Source: Bacillota bacterium
GTDB lineage: Bacteria; Bacillota; Clostridia; Peptostreptococcales; Anaerovoracaceae
Assembly: GCA_016302545.1 (NCBI GenBank)
Contig: JAEDNK010000024.1
Coordinates: 1 to 16,871, forward strand
DNA length: 16,871 nucleotides
Reading direction: 5' to 3'
Shown here piece after piece: positions 6,359-13,542 of this stretch. Each line of letters begins with the position of its first letter. Position 1 is the first letter of the stretch. The notes under the pieces are model-generated. The model made no database searches. It was given only the letters and a program-made list of their open reading frames with translations, and was not told the origin of the DNA. The position numbers and the translations under genes were made by a program.

Positions 6359-7510
6359 CTACACCAGCCCGAACTTCACCAGGAATCTGGCGGCGGGTAT
6401 CTGATCTGAAAGAAGCCTGAAAACAGGTCGGGTCAGTAAGATGCTGTCCTTCCCTTTTTCCTTGAGAGCGTAGGCTATAATATAGGTGAGCACACGCTGG
6501 TTGGCGATGCTTTTGATGTTTTTGATGAGCTCCTTGATTTCAGAAACAGGGCGATGAAGGGAAGCCCTGCGGTAGCTTTCCAGAGCCTCCTCCGCTTCTG
6601 CCTGAGAAGTGCTGACGGCTTCAGACAGCTTCTCCAGGAAAATTTCTTTGGTATATAGAAGAGTAGGATCCATTTCAAAGATTTTAGCGCAGGCGTCGGC
6701 CATCTTAAGGGTTGTCTTGTCGAAGGAGCCGTGGCTGAAGGCATAATAGTGACCGTCCAGCACACCGAAGGCCTTCATAGCGTCGAGATACCCCAGTCGC
6801 AGCAGGCGTCTGGCATTGTCAACATCGAAGATAAACTGTAGACCCAGATCCCAGGGTGTTTCTATCCATACAAGATTGGGAGCGGCTTTAACCGCCTCCT
6901 GGTCTATAATCCCGATTCCGCGCAGGTTAACGGCAATAACATGGGTTGGATTTTTGGAAAGAGCCATATCTATGGGGAGAACGTCTGCATAGCCGCCGTC
7001 GATGTATTCCGTGCCGTCGATAGGGTAGCTGTGAATAGCAGGAAAAGCCGAAGCGCTTGCCATGATATAATCTATAATTTTGCCGTCAGGTATATCCTCC
7101 TTAAACAGCAGGTGAGGTTTGAAATCAGGCAGAGAAACGGCTGTAATTCCGAATTCCATAGGTGAATTTCTGACCTTTTCCTCGTCGATATATTTTTCCA
7201 TTAAGGTCTTAAGCCCCGAAGTCCCTGCGCCGTGGTTGAAGACGATTTCTCTGGCATATTCGATAGGCTGACTGCCCTCCGGCACGTCAAAGACCATATG
7301 AGTCTCCATCTCTTTCCAGAGGCTGCATGCAAGCTCCAGCTCCCCCTGGGCCACCATGGCGGCGTTGATTGCACCCACGGAGGTTCCCGTTATGATATCG
7401 ATTTTAATGCCCAGCTCTGTGAGAGCCTGCCACACACCCGCCTCGTAGGCGCCTCTGGCACCTCCGCCGGACAGCACCAGCGCGGTCTTTTTTTTAATAT
7501 TTTCCGACAT
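6359..7510 (-). CDS. Patatin-like phospholipase family protein
   Basis: A 383-aa protein with the patatin signatures at their usual places: oxyanion glycine loop GGGARG (15-20), nucleophile serine S44 in GTSVG (42-46) and catalytic aspartate D171 in DGG (171-173). It is therefore predicted to be an active Ser-Asp dyad lipid acyl hydrolase. The domain covers about residues 8-200, and the C-terminal 180 residues are helical and charged with no motif that I recognise. No signal peptide or membrane helix is seen, so it is probably cytoplasmic, as with RssA/YjjU-type bacterial patatins; the substrate is unknown. The ATG at 7508-7510 is preceded by AAGGGG at 7 nt. It is divergent from the sirtuin operon across 88 bp, with its own promoter there. 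Confidence 0.92.
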   Translation of the reverse strand: MSENIKKKTALVLSGGGARGAYEAGVWQALTELGIKIDIITGTSVGAINAAMVAQGELELACSLWKEMETHMVFDVPEGSQPIEYAREIVFNHGAGTSGLKTLMEKYIDEEKVRNSPMEFGITAVSLPDFKPHLLFKEDIPDGKIIDYIMASASAFPAIHSYPIDGTEYIDGGYADVLPIDMALSKNPTHVIAVNLRGIGIIDQEAVKAAPNLVWIETPWDLGLQFIFDVDNARRLLRLGYLDAMKAFGVLDGHYYAFSHGSFDKTTLKMADACAKIFEMDPTLLYTKEIFLEKLSEAVSTSQAEAEEALESYRRASLHRPVSEIKELIKNIKSIANQRVLTYIIAYALKEKGKDSILLTRPVFRLLSDQIPAARFLVKFGLV

Positions 7511-7545
7511 TTTATTTCCCCTTGTTTCTTAAATTATCTACCAAA

Positions 7546-7575
7546 ATTGTACCATAAATGTTATACTATAAGCAA
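7546..7575 (-). promoter_or_regulatory. Promoter of the patatin gene in the divergent spacer
   Basis: Minus strand TTGCTT (7570-7575), 18 nt, TACAAT (7546-7551) with an extended TGG before the -10. A TATACT at 7562-7567 could be the plus-strand -10 for the sirtuin operon, but no good -35 goes with it, and the two promoters would overlap. Confidence 0.55.
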
Positions 7576-7598
7576 CAAAAAACAGAGGAGGTCAGGGT

Positions 7599-8327
7599 AT
7601 GGACGAAAGATTGAGAGATATAATAGCTAATAGCGATAATATAGTGTTCTTTGGAGGCGCGGGAGTTTCCACGGAAAGCAATATACCTGATTTCAGATCC
7701 GAAAGCGGGCTTTATAACGCACAGCAAAAATACGGCCGTTCGCCTGAGGAAATGCTTTCCCACAGCTTTTTTATGAGGCACACTGATACTTTCTTCGATT
7801 ATTATAAAAACAATCTGATTTACCGCAGCGCAGAGCCCAACAAAGCCCACAGAGCATTAGCAAAGCTGGAAGAGCAGGGAAAGCTTAAAGCGGTTATAAC
7901 ACAGAACATCGACGGACTTCATCAGAAGGCGGGCAGCCGCAGCGTATTCGAGCTTCACGGCTCGGTTCTGAGAAACTACTGCATGGACTGCGGGGAGTTT
8001 TATGACCTGGACTATATAATGGATGAAGCCAACTGCGATGGCGGAATACCTAAGTGCAAAAAATGCGGAGGCACAGTAAAGCCCGATGTGGTACTTTACG
8101 AAGAAGCTTTGGATGACGACTGCATGATGGGAGCCATCAGGGCTATTCAGCAGGCGGATACGCTGATAATCGGCGGCACATCTCTGGTGGTTTACCCTGC
8201 GGCAGGTTTAATAAGATATTTTGGTGGTAATAAATTAGTGCTCATTAATAAACAGGCTACGCCTTATGACAGTCAGGCGGACCTGGTGATAAACGACAGT
8301 ATAGGAAAGGTAATGGACTTGGATTAA
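7599..8327 (+). CDS. cobB: NAD-dependent protein deacylase (sirtuin, Sir2 family)
   Basis: A 242-aa protein spanning a complete compact Sir2 domain. It has the NAD-binding motif GAGVSTESNIPDFRS (20-34), TQNID (101-105), catalytic H120 in ELHG, four zinc cysteines (C128, C131, C153, C156) and GTSL (193-196). The enzyme removes acyl groups from protein lysines using NAD, releasing nicotinamide and O-acyl-ADP-ribose, in the cytoplasm. The ATG at 7599 follows GAGGAGG by 7 nt. Its stop overlaps the surE start (TAATG), so it is the first gene of a translationally coupled operon of sirtuin, surE, isochorismatase-type hydrolase and DUF2156 protein. Its protein targets cannot be read from the sequence. 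Confidence 0.95.
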   Translation: MDERLRDIIANSDNIVFFGGAGVSTESNIPDFRSESGLYNAQQKYGRSPEEMLSHSFFMRHTDTFFDYYKNNLIYRSAEPNKAHRALAKLEEQGKLKAVITQNIDGLHQKAGSRSVFELHGSVLRNYCMDCGEFYDLDYIMDEANCDGGIPKCKKCGGTVKPDVVLYEEALDDDCMMGAIRAIQQADTLIIGGTSLVVYPAAGLIRYFGGNKLVLINKQATPYDSQADLVINDSIGKVMDLD

Positions 8328-9100
8328 TGAATATACTGGTATCAAACGATGACGGAATAAAGGCCGAGGGTATAAGAAGGCTTGCGGAGACTTTGAGCGG
8401 GCTGGGAGATGTTTATGTATTCGCACCCGACAGCGAGAGAAGTGCCAGCAGCCACGCTCTCAGTATTATTGATGATATAACCGTAATGAGGCTGCCTGAG
8501 GGCAGTTTTCCTGCGACCAAAGAAGCATACAGCGTGAAAGGAACGCCTGCCGACTGCGTCAAAATAGGCATTGACCTGCTCAGGCGAAGAGGTATAGAGA
8601 CGGACATAGTCTATGCGGGAATCAACCACGGCGGCAATTTAGGAAGCGACACCATGTACTCGGGGACAGTTTCTGCGGCTGCAGAGGGTGTCTTTGAAGG
8701 AAAACCTGCGGTGGCGGTATCGGTTAGTTCACACGCGCCACGATATTTTGAAGGGTGCCTTTCTCTGGCCGAAAGGATTCTGCCTTTCGCCTTGAAGACG
8801 GCAGGAAAAGGACAGCTCATCAGCATAAACACACCGGACGTGCCTTTATCGGAGATTAAAGGAGTGGCTCCGGCAAAGCTGGGAGAGGTGAAGTACGACC
8901 AGTGGTTTAAGGTGATAGATGAAAAGGAGGACGCCATAACATATAGATACGGCGGACAGCCTGTGGAATCGGAAGGCTGGGATGAAGATACAGACGCGCT
9001 TTTGATTCGCAGAGGGTACGCGACGATAGCTGTGGTACGCTATGACCTCAACGACTATGAAGGTCTGGAAGAAGTAAAGAAATGGGGGATTAAACTGTGA
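8327..9100 (+). CDS. surE: 5'/3'-nucleotidase SurE
   Basis: A 257-aa protein with the full SurE pattern: metal ligands D8 and D9 in SNDDG, S39 in APDSERSASSHALS and N100 in GINHGGNLG, plus the GTPADCV segment (72-78). SurE is a divalent-metal-dependent phosphatase that dephosphorylates 5'- and 3'-nucleoside monophosphates and, in some species, short polyphosphate. It has no strong ribosome site of its own; its ATG overlaps the sirtuin stop by one base, so it is probably translated by coupling. The length is typical for the family. Its 3' end overlaps the next gene by 4 bp. Confidence 0.96.
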   Translation: MNILVSNDDGIKAEGIRRLAETLSGLGDVYVFAPDSERSASSHALSIIDDITVMRLPEGSFPATKEAYSVKGTPADCVKIGIDLLRRRGIETDIVYAGINHGGNLGSDTMYSGTVSAAAEGVFEGKPAVAVSVSSHAPRYFEGCLSLAERILPFALKTAGKGQLISINTPDVPLSEIKGVAPAKLGEVKYDQWFKVIDEKEDAITYRYGGQPVESEGWDEDTDALLIRRGYATIAVVRYDLNDYEGLEEVKKWGIKL

Positions 9101-9651
9101 CGAATATTAAAAGAATAAAGAAAGAAGACGCAATACTGACTGCCATAGATTTTCAGGAAAAGCTGCTGCCGGCTATGTTTGAGGCGGAAAAAACAGAAGC
9201 TGCTGCTGTAAAGCTGACGTTGGGATTTAAGGAGCTGGGAATTCCCATGCTGGTGACCACTCAGTACGCCAAAGGTCTGGGAGCTACCGTACCGGCTGTT
9301 GCAGAGGCTTTGGGAGAGTTTGAGCCAATGGACAAAGTCACTTTCAGCGCATGGAAGAACGAAGAATACAGAAGAGCACTTGAGGTTTCCGGACGCAGGG
9401 CAGTGATTATCATGGGAATTGAGACCCATATCTGTGTAGAGCAGACTGCACTTGATCTTATGGAAAAGGGCTATACCGTATTTGTAGCTGCAGACTGCGT
9501 ACAGTCAAGAGATCCGGCTAACAGAGAACTGTCCCTCAGAAGGATGGAGGCTGCCGGAGCGGTTATAACCTGCGGAGAAAGCATTCTCTATGAGCTTTTA
9601 GGGAGCGCAAAGGCGGCTGAATTCAAGGCGATTTCTGCCATCGTTAAGTAA
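9097..9651 (+). CDS. Isochorismatase-family cysteine hydrolase (YcaC-like)
   Basis: A 184-aa protein with the isochorismatase-fold triad: D18 (AIDFQEKLLP), K80 (DKVTFSAW) and nucleophile C113 (GIETHICVEQTALDLMEKG). The GTG start at 9097-9099 overlaps the surE TGA (GTGA), with GGGGG 9 nt upstream. Its place in an operon with an NAD-consuming sirtuin suggests nicotinamidase. However, the Asp/His metal-binding cluster of PncA is not visible between D18 and K80, where the region reads TTQYAKGLGATVP, so it fits the YcaC-like group of unknown substrate better. A 36-bp gap with no terminator leads to the DUF2156 gene. Confidence 0.88.
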   Translation: MTNIKRIKKEDAILTAIDFQEKLLPAMFEAEKTEAAAVKLTLGFKELGIPMLVTTQYAKGLGATVPAVAEALGEFEPMDKVTFSAWKNEEYRRALEVSGRRAVIIMGIETHICVEQTALDLMEKGYTVFVAADCVQSRDPANRELSLRRMEAAGAVITCGESILYELLGSAKAAEFKAISAIVK

Positions 9652-9687
9652 AAATATAAGATAAAAACGAAAAGGCAAGCGATATTT

Positions 9688-10635
9688 ATGATTTTTGAAA
9701 AAACATTTGACAATCTTACAGAGGCAGACCAAAAACTGCTTCAGGAATATTTTGATGGCTACGACTATCAGTCCTCCAGCCATACATTCTTAGCAAACTA
9801 TATATGGAGAAACACTCACCACCTCAGCTGGCAGGTCATAGGAGAGTATCTTTGCGTGGCAGGAAGAGGCGACGTGGGGGAGGATGAAAAGGTATATTTT
9901 ATGTCCTTTCCTCTGACCAGAACGGGAAGCTATGATGTTGAGGCTCTAAGGTTCACGGTGGAAGAAGCAAAAAGAATTTTTGAGGCAAGAGGACAGCAGC
10001 TGGAAATCAGCCTGATTCCGGGACATCTGGTTCCTCTTTTGGTTGATGCTATGGGCGAGGCAGTAGAGCCGCAGCACGACAGAGACGACGATGATTATAT
10101 ATATCTGAAGGAGGACCTTGTTTCTCTGAGCGGTCGAAAGCTGCACCAGAAAAAAAATCACCTGAACTTTTTCCTCAGGAACTACGACTTCACCTATGAG
10201 GAAGCAACACCGGAGATGGTACCTGAAATTAGGGAGTATATACGCAGCAAAAATGAGTACAAGCTGGGGGAGACACCTGAGGAGTGGAAAGACATCCTGG
10301 AGATGGAAAATCAGGCCATAGACGAGCTCCTGAAGTTTGTGGGAAAGGGACTTTTGACAGGCGTAATCAGAATAGGCGGCAAAATCGAAGCCGTAACCTT
10401 AGGTGAATTTGCCCGTTCAACTGACAGGGAAACGGTAATCGTTCATGTGGAAAAGGCCGACGACAGAATCAGGGGTCTTTATCAGGCAATTAACAACGAA
10501 TTTTGCAAGCGTCTACCGGAGGAGACCGTATATGTGAACCGAGAAGAGGACATGGGGATGGAGAATTTGAGGAAGACAAAGCTTTCCTATAAACCATATA
10601 AAATGGGGGAAAAGTACTCAACTCTTGTTAAATAA
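9688..10635 (+). CDS. DUF2156 domain-containing protein (GNAT-like, LPG-synthase C-terminal family)
   Basis: A 315-aa protein that starts with a short helical segment (NLTEADQKLLQEYFDGYDYQ) followed by SSHTFLANYIWR, a pattern typical of stand-alone DUF2156 proteins of clostridia. The family has two GNAT-like folds related to the catalytic domain of the aminoacyl-phosphatidylglycerol synthase MprF. The central KLHQKKNHLNFFLRNYDF and late IRGLYQAINNEFCKRLP resemble tRNA- or acyl-CoA-using members. There are no membrane segments, so the lipid flippase part of MprF is absent. The acceptor and donor are unknown. Its ribosome site is weak (AAAAGG 12 nt before ATG), consistent with an internal operon gene. 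It is the last gene before a strong terminator. Confidence 0.85.
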   Translation: MIFEKTFDNLTEADQKLLQEYFDGYDYQSSSHTFLANYIWRNTHHLSWQVIGEYLCVAGRGDVGEDEKVYFMSFPLTRTGSYDVEALRFTVEEAKRIFEARGQQLEISLIPGHLVPLLVDAMGEAVEPQHDRDDDDYIYLKEDLVSLSGRKLHQKKNHLNFFLRNYDFTYEEATPEMVPEIREYIRSKNEYKLGETPEEWKDILEMENQAIDELLKFVGKGLLTGVIRIGGKIEAVTLGEFARSTDRETVIVHVEKADDRIRGLYQAINNEFCKRLPEETVYVNREEDMGMENLRKTKLSYKPYKMGEKYSTLVK

Positions 10636-10644
10636 ACTACTTTC

Positions 10645-10672
10645 GCCGGAGACCTTGCGCTCCGGCATTTTT
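10645..10672 (+). terminator. Intrinsic terminator of the sirtuin-surE operon
   Basis: GCCGGAG (10645-10651) and CTCCGGC (10660-10666) form a 7-bp GC-rich stem with an 8-nt loop, followed by ATTTTT. Confidence 0.9.
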
Positions 10673-10736
10673 ACTGATAATATATTATTGTACTGCGAAA
10701 AGAACAAGACTTTGTTATTTTTTTAACTAAAATGTC

Positions 10737-10764
10737 TTGCTTTTTGAATTTTCAAGTGTATAAT
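10737..10764 (+). promoter_or_regulatory. Promoter of the thiolase gene
   Basis: TTGCTT (10737-10742), 16 nt, TATAAT (10759-10764). It gives a leader of about 85 nt that contains a weak 5-bp CGCTG/CAGCG hairpin (10783-10809) followed by TTTT. Confidence 0.65.
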
Positions 10765-10855
10765 AATGCTGTAAGCTAAATTCGCTGGCAAATGGGCGAT
10801 TAGGCAGCGTTTTATAATAATTTTAAGTACATTTCTGTAAGGAGGAAACACAGTA

Positions 10856-12034
10856 ATGAGAGAAGTTGTAATTGTAAGTGCAGCAAGAACACCTATCGGT
10901 AACTTCGGCGGAACCTTAAAGGGAGTTCCTACAAGAAAGCTCGGAGCTATCGCAATCAAGGGTGCAGTTGAAAGAGCAGGAATCAAGCCTGAAATGGTTG
11001 ACGAAGTAATCATGGGAGCTGTTCTTCAGGGCGCATTGGGGCAGAATGTGGCAAGACAGATGACCTTAGACGCAGGTCTTCCTATCGAAACTCCGGCTAT
11101 GACTATCAACAAGGTTTGCGGTTCAGGCTTAAGAGCGGTTGAGCTTGCAGCTCAGATCATCAAGGCAGGAGACGCTGATATCATTGTAGCAGGCGGTGCA
11201 GAGAACATGTCAGCAACAGCCTATGCTATGCCTACTGCAAGATGGGGAGCCAGAATGAATAATACTCAGATGATGGATATGATGGTTAACGACGGTCTTT
11301 GGGACGCTTTCAACGGATATCACATGGGTATCACCGCAGAAAACGTTGCAGAGCAGTGGGGAATCACCAGAGAAGAACTGGACGAGTTCTCAGTAATCTC
11401 ACAGAACAGAGCAGAAGCTGCTATCAAGGCAGGCAAGTTCAAGGACGAAATCGTTCCCGTAGAAATCCCTCAGAAGAAGGGCGATCCTATCATTTTCGAT
11501 ACAGACGAATTCCCTAAGTTCGGAACTACTATCGATAAGGTTTCCAAGTTAAAACCTGCATTCAAGAAGGACGGTATCGTAACTGCTGCTAACGCTTCAG
11601 GTATCAATGACGCCGGTGCTGCTGTGGTAGTAATGTCAAAGGAAAAGGCTGACGAATTAGGAATCAAGCCTCTTTGCACCATCAAGTCCTATGCTTCCGC
11701 AGGCGTTGACCCTTCAATCATGGGTGTTGGACCTATCCCTGCTTCCCAGAAGGCTCTTGCAAAGGCCGGCCTCACTATCGAGGACATCGACCTTGTTGAA
11801 GCTAACGAAGCATTCGCAGCTCAGTCATTAGCAGTAAGAAAGGACCTTAACCTTGATCCTGAAAAGACTAACGTAAACGGCGGAGCTATCGCAATCGGTC
11901 ACCCAATCGGAGCATCCGGCTGCAGAATTCTTATCACTCTTATCTATGAAATGATGAAGAGAGATTCCAAGTACGGTCTTGCAACTCTTTGCATAGGCGG
12001 CGGTATGGGAACAGCTCTTATCGTTGAAAGATAG
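10856..12034 (+). CDS. thlA: Acetyl-CoA C-acetyltransferase (thiolase)
   Basis: A 392-aa protein, the usual length of clostridial ThlA. Catalytic residues are C88 (NKVCGSGLRAV), H349 (GHPIGASGC) and C379 (LCIGGGMGTA), with the GGAENMS and NEAFAAQ signatures also present. It condenses two acetyl-CoA to acetoacetyl-CoA, the entry to butyrate, ketone or mevalonate formation, or works in reverse in degradation. AAGGAGG lies 10 nt before the ATG. The gene stands alone between two strong terminators with its own promoter; no crotonase, Hbd or Bcd genes are adjacent. Codon use differs from its neighbours: isoleucine is mostly ATC rather than ATA and alanine is often GCT, which suggests very high expression rather than transfer. 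Confidence 0.96.
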   Translation: MREVVIVSAARTPIGNFGGTLKGVPTRKLGAIAIKGAVERAGIKPEMVDEVIMGAVLQGALGQNVARQMTLDAGLPIETPAMTINKVCGSGLRAVELAAQIIKAGDADIIVAGGAENMSATAYAMPTARWGARMNNTQMMDMMVNDGLWDAFNGYHMGITAENVAEQWGITREELDEFSVISQNRAEAAIKAGKFKDEIVPVEIPQKKGDPIIFDTDEFPKFGTTIDKVSKLKPAFKKDGIVTAANASGINDAGAAVVVMSKEKADELGIKPLCTIKSYASAGVDPSIMGVGPIPASQKALAKAGLTIEDIDLVEANEAFAAQSLAVRKDLNLDPEKTNVNGGAIAIGHPIGASGCRILITLIYEMMKRDSKYGLATLCIGGGMGTALIVER

Positions 12035-12075
12035 TCCGAAGATAAGTAATAAAACAGTTTTACATAAGTAAGCCA

Positions 12076-12107
12076 AAAAGCCGCTTCCTGATTCGGAGGC
12101 GGCTTTT
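12076..12107 (+). terminator. Intrinsic terminator of the thiolase gene
   Basis: A 13-bp stem, AAAAGCCGCTTCC (12076-12088) with GGAGGCGGCTTTT (12095-12107), including one G-T wobble, and a 6-nt loop. The terminal TTTT lies in the 3' arm. It ends 24 bp before the ogt start. Confidence 0.92.
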
Positions 12108-12131
12108 ATGCAGCATGACGGAGATTATAAT

Positions 12132-12716
12132 ATGTATTATACAACGGATTACAACACGCCCATAGGCAGGCTGACTCTGGCTGCAGACAACCACGGGGAT
12201 GCCATAACCGGCGCCTGGTTTGAGGGACAGAAATATTTCGGAGGAACTGCAGGCCATGATTTCATAGAAAAAGATGACCTTAAAGTTTTTGAGGCTGCAA
12301 AATCATGGCTTGACAGATACTTTAACGGCAATAAGCCGTCTCCGGCTGAGCTTCCACTTGCACCATGCGGCAGCGAATTCAGGCAGATGGTGTGGCAGCT
12401 GCTATGCGAAATACCTTATGGAGAGGTAACAACCTATGGCAGACTTGCCGCAGAAGTTGCACGAAGGACGGGCAGAGAAAGGATGTCGGCACAGGCAATA
12501 GGGGGCGCAGTGGGACATAATCCCATATCGGTAATCATCCCCTGCCACCGCGTTATAGGTGCGGATGGGAGCATGACGGGATATGCCGGAGGCATAGAGC
12601 TGAAAAAAAGGCTTCTGATTCATGAAAGTGTGATGGAAAAAAAGGGACAGAAGTGGTATAGTATAGGTATCCGGTCGCAAGCTTATGCGGCTGAAAATAT
12701 GGAAAAGATGAGGTAA
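12132..12716 (+). CDS. ogt: Methylated-DNA--protein-cysteine S-methyltransferase
   Basis: A 194-aa protein with the N-terminal Ogt domain (YNTPIGRLTLAAD) and the C-terminal active-site domain containing SVIIPCHRVIG, where C138 accepts the alkyl group from O6-alkylguanine. It also has the DNA-binding segment EIPYGEVTTYGRLA and the GGAVGHNP turn. It repairs alkylated DNA in a one-time suicide reaction. I chose the ATG at 12132 because GGAG lies 8 nt upstream and the family begins at MYYT...PIGRL; the in-frame ATG at 12108 touches the thiolase terminator and has no ribosome site. There is no space for a promoter between terminator and gene, so expression may depend on read-through. It ends 4 bp before the ferritin gene, implying an operon. 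The C-terminus is about 20 residues longer than usual. Confidence 0.94.
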   Translation: MYYTTDYNTPIGRLTLAADNHGDAITGAWFEGQKYFGGTAGHDFIEKDDLKVFEAAKSWLDRYFNGNKPSPAELPLAPCGSEFRQMVWQLLCEIPYGEVTTYGRLAAEVARRTGRERMSAQAIGGAVGHNPISVIIPCHRVIGADGSMTGYAGGIELKKRLLIHESVMEKKGQKWYSIGIRSQAYAAENMEKMR

Positions 12717-12720
12717 TATT

Positions 12721-13233
12721 ATGTTAGACAAAAAAGTAGTAGAACTATTAAATCAGCAGGTTAACAAGGAGCTGTATTCAGCTTATCTGTATCTTGATTT
12801 CTCAAATTATTATTATGACGAAGGACTTGAAGGCTTCGGCAACTGGTATAAAATCCAGGCTCAGGAAGAGCGCGATCATGCTATGCTTTTCGTTCAGTAC
12901 CTTCAGAACAATGGAGAAAAGGTTGTGCTGGAAGCTATCGACAAGCCTGCAGTTAAAATCGTGGGTCCAAAGGAAGTTCTGGATGAAGGCTTAAAGCATG
13001 AACAGTATGTAACAAGCCTTATCCACGCAATCTATGATGCTGCTTATACAGTAAAGGATTTCCGCACAATGCAGTTCCTTGACTGGTTCGTAAAGGAACA
13101 GGGCGAGGAAGAAACCAATGCTGAAGGCCTTATCAAGAAGTTTGAACTTTTTGGAGGAGATCCGAAGAGTCTTTATATGCTGGATAATGAACTGGGAGCC
13201 AGAGTATACTCTGCGCCGTCACTGACACTGTAG
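12721..13233 (+). CDS. ftnA: Non-haem ferritin (iron storage)
   Basis: A 170-aa four-helix ferritin. Ferroxidase-centre residues sit at the same numbers as in E. coli FtnA: E17, Y24, E50, H53, E94 and Q127, with E126 and E130 available for the third iron site. The protein assembles into a 24-subunit shell that oxidises Fe(II) and stores it as mineral. No haem-binding Met of bacterioferritin is evident. The ribosome site GAGG lies in the last codons of ogt, so the two are translated together. The pairing of iron storage with alkylation repair is functionally plausible as stress defence, but is inference. A bidirectional terminator follows. Confidence 0.95.
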   Translation: MLDKKVVELLNQQVNKELYSAYLYLDFSNYYYDEGLEGFGNWYKIQAQEERDHAMLFVQYLQNNGEKVVLEAIDKPAVKIVGPKEVLDEGLKHEQYVTSLIHAIYDAAYTVKDFRTMQFLDWFVKEQGEEETNAEGLIKKFELFGGDPKSLYMLDNELGARVYSAPSLTL

Positions 13234-13242
13234 TAAAACAAA

Positions 13243-13284
13243 AAACCCGGGAGGGCATATGAGAGAGTATGCCTTTCCGGGTTT
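13243..13284. terminator. Bidirectional terminator between ftnA and the 41-aa gene
   Basis: A 17-bp stem (13243-13259 with 13268-13284, two G-T wobbles on the plus strand) and an 8-nt loop. On the minus strand it is followed by TTTTTTGTTTT, a strong U-tract. On the plus strand the tract is poorer (TTTCGCTGTATTT). So it ends the minus-strand small gene well and probably ftnA too. Confidence 0.75.
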
Positions 13285-13292
13285 CGCTGTAT

Positions 13293-13418
13293 TTACATTT
13301 TCTTTACTTCCTCGAACCTCTTGACCTTGCCGGTGGTTGCCTTTATCATCGGTTCGTCGGTTATTATCAGCCTGAGAAGCTGCTTGTATATCTGTTTAAG
13401 TGTTTTTATCCGTTCCAA
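13293..13418 (-). CDS. Small 41-aa protein of unknown function
   Basis: A short open frame that would usually be missed: TTG at 13416-13418, stop TAA at 13293-13295. AGGAG (13428-13432) lies 9 nt before the TTG. The product begins MERIKTLKQIYKQLLRLI and ends KRFEEVKKM; it is basic (about 11 Lys/Arg), with an amphipathic N-terminal helix and no membrane segment or cysteine. Three signals frame it as a real transcription unit: promoter TTGTCA-N17-TATAAT just upstream, the ribosome site, and a hairpin with a strong U-tract 9 bp after its stop. It is divergent from the DUF1836 gene, with both promoters sharing one palindrome, so the DUF1836 protein may control it. I do not recognise its family. 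The main doubt is its small size and TTG start. Confidence 0.65.
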   Translation of the reverse strand: MERIKTLKQIYKQLLRLIITDEPMIKATTGKVKRFEEVKKM

Positions 13419-13461
13419 TTTTAAAAACTCCTTTATCTAGTTATTGAAACTATGATACAAC

Positions 13462-13490
13462 ATTATAACAACCTTGTCAATGGTTGACAA
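13462..13490 (-). promoter_or_regulatory. Promoter of the 41-aa gene
   Basis: Minus strand TTGTCA (13485-13490), 17 nt, TATAAT (13462-13467); the leader is about 35 nt. Confidence 0.7.
13474..13490. promoter_or_regulatory. Palindromic operator candidate across both -35 boxes
   Basis: TTGTCAA (13474-13480), TGG, TTGACAA (13484-13490) is a perfect 7-bp inverted repeat. A second overlapping palindrome, GGTTGACAACC, lies at 13482-13492. A protein bound here would block both divergent promoters. Confidence 0.55.
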
Positions 13491-13512
13491 CCTAAAGATG
13501 TTGTGGTATTTT
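13484..13512 (+). promoter_or_regulatory. Promoter of the DUF1836-ybaK-metF-metH operon
   Basis: TTGACA (13484-13489), 17 nt, TATTTT (13507-13512). Its -35 box shares six bases with the -35 box of the divergent small-gene promoter. The leader is only about 20 nt, too short for a riboswitch or T-box. Confidence 0.65.
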
Positions 13513-13542
13513 TGTGATAGAAATTTTAAGGAGGAACCGGTG

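Noticed and set aside
6331..6425. AGGAGG at 6331-6336 as the start of a small plus-strand gene
   Set aside because: No ATG, GTG or TTG at a usable distance; only a CTG followed by about 20 codons antisense to the patatin gene.
9097..9651. Calling the isochorismatase-family gene a nicotinamidase (pncA)
   Set aside because: The operon context tempts, but the Asp/His metal-binding motif of nicotinamidases is not visible; only the D-K-C triad is.
10783..10813. Riboswitch or attenuator in the thiolase leader
   Set aside because: Only a 5-bp stem with a 17-nt loop; too weak to call as a feature.
12108..12131. ATG at 12108 as the ogt start
   Set aside because: It directly abuts the terminator arm and lacks a ribosome site; the family N-terminus begins at the ATG at 12132, which has GGAG 8 nt upstream.
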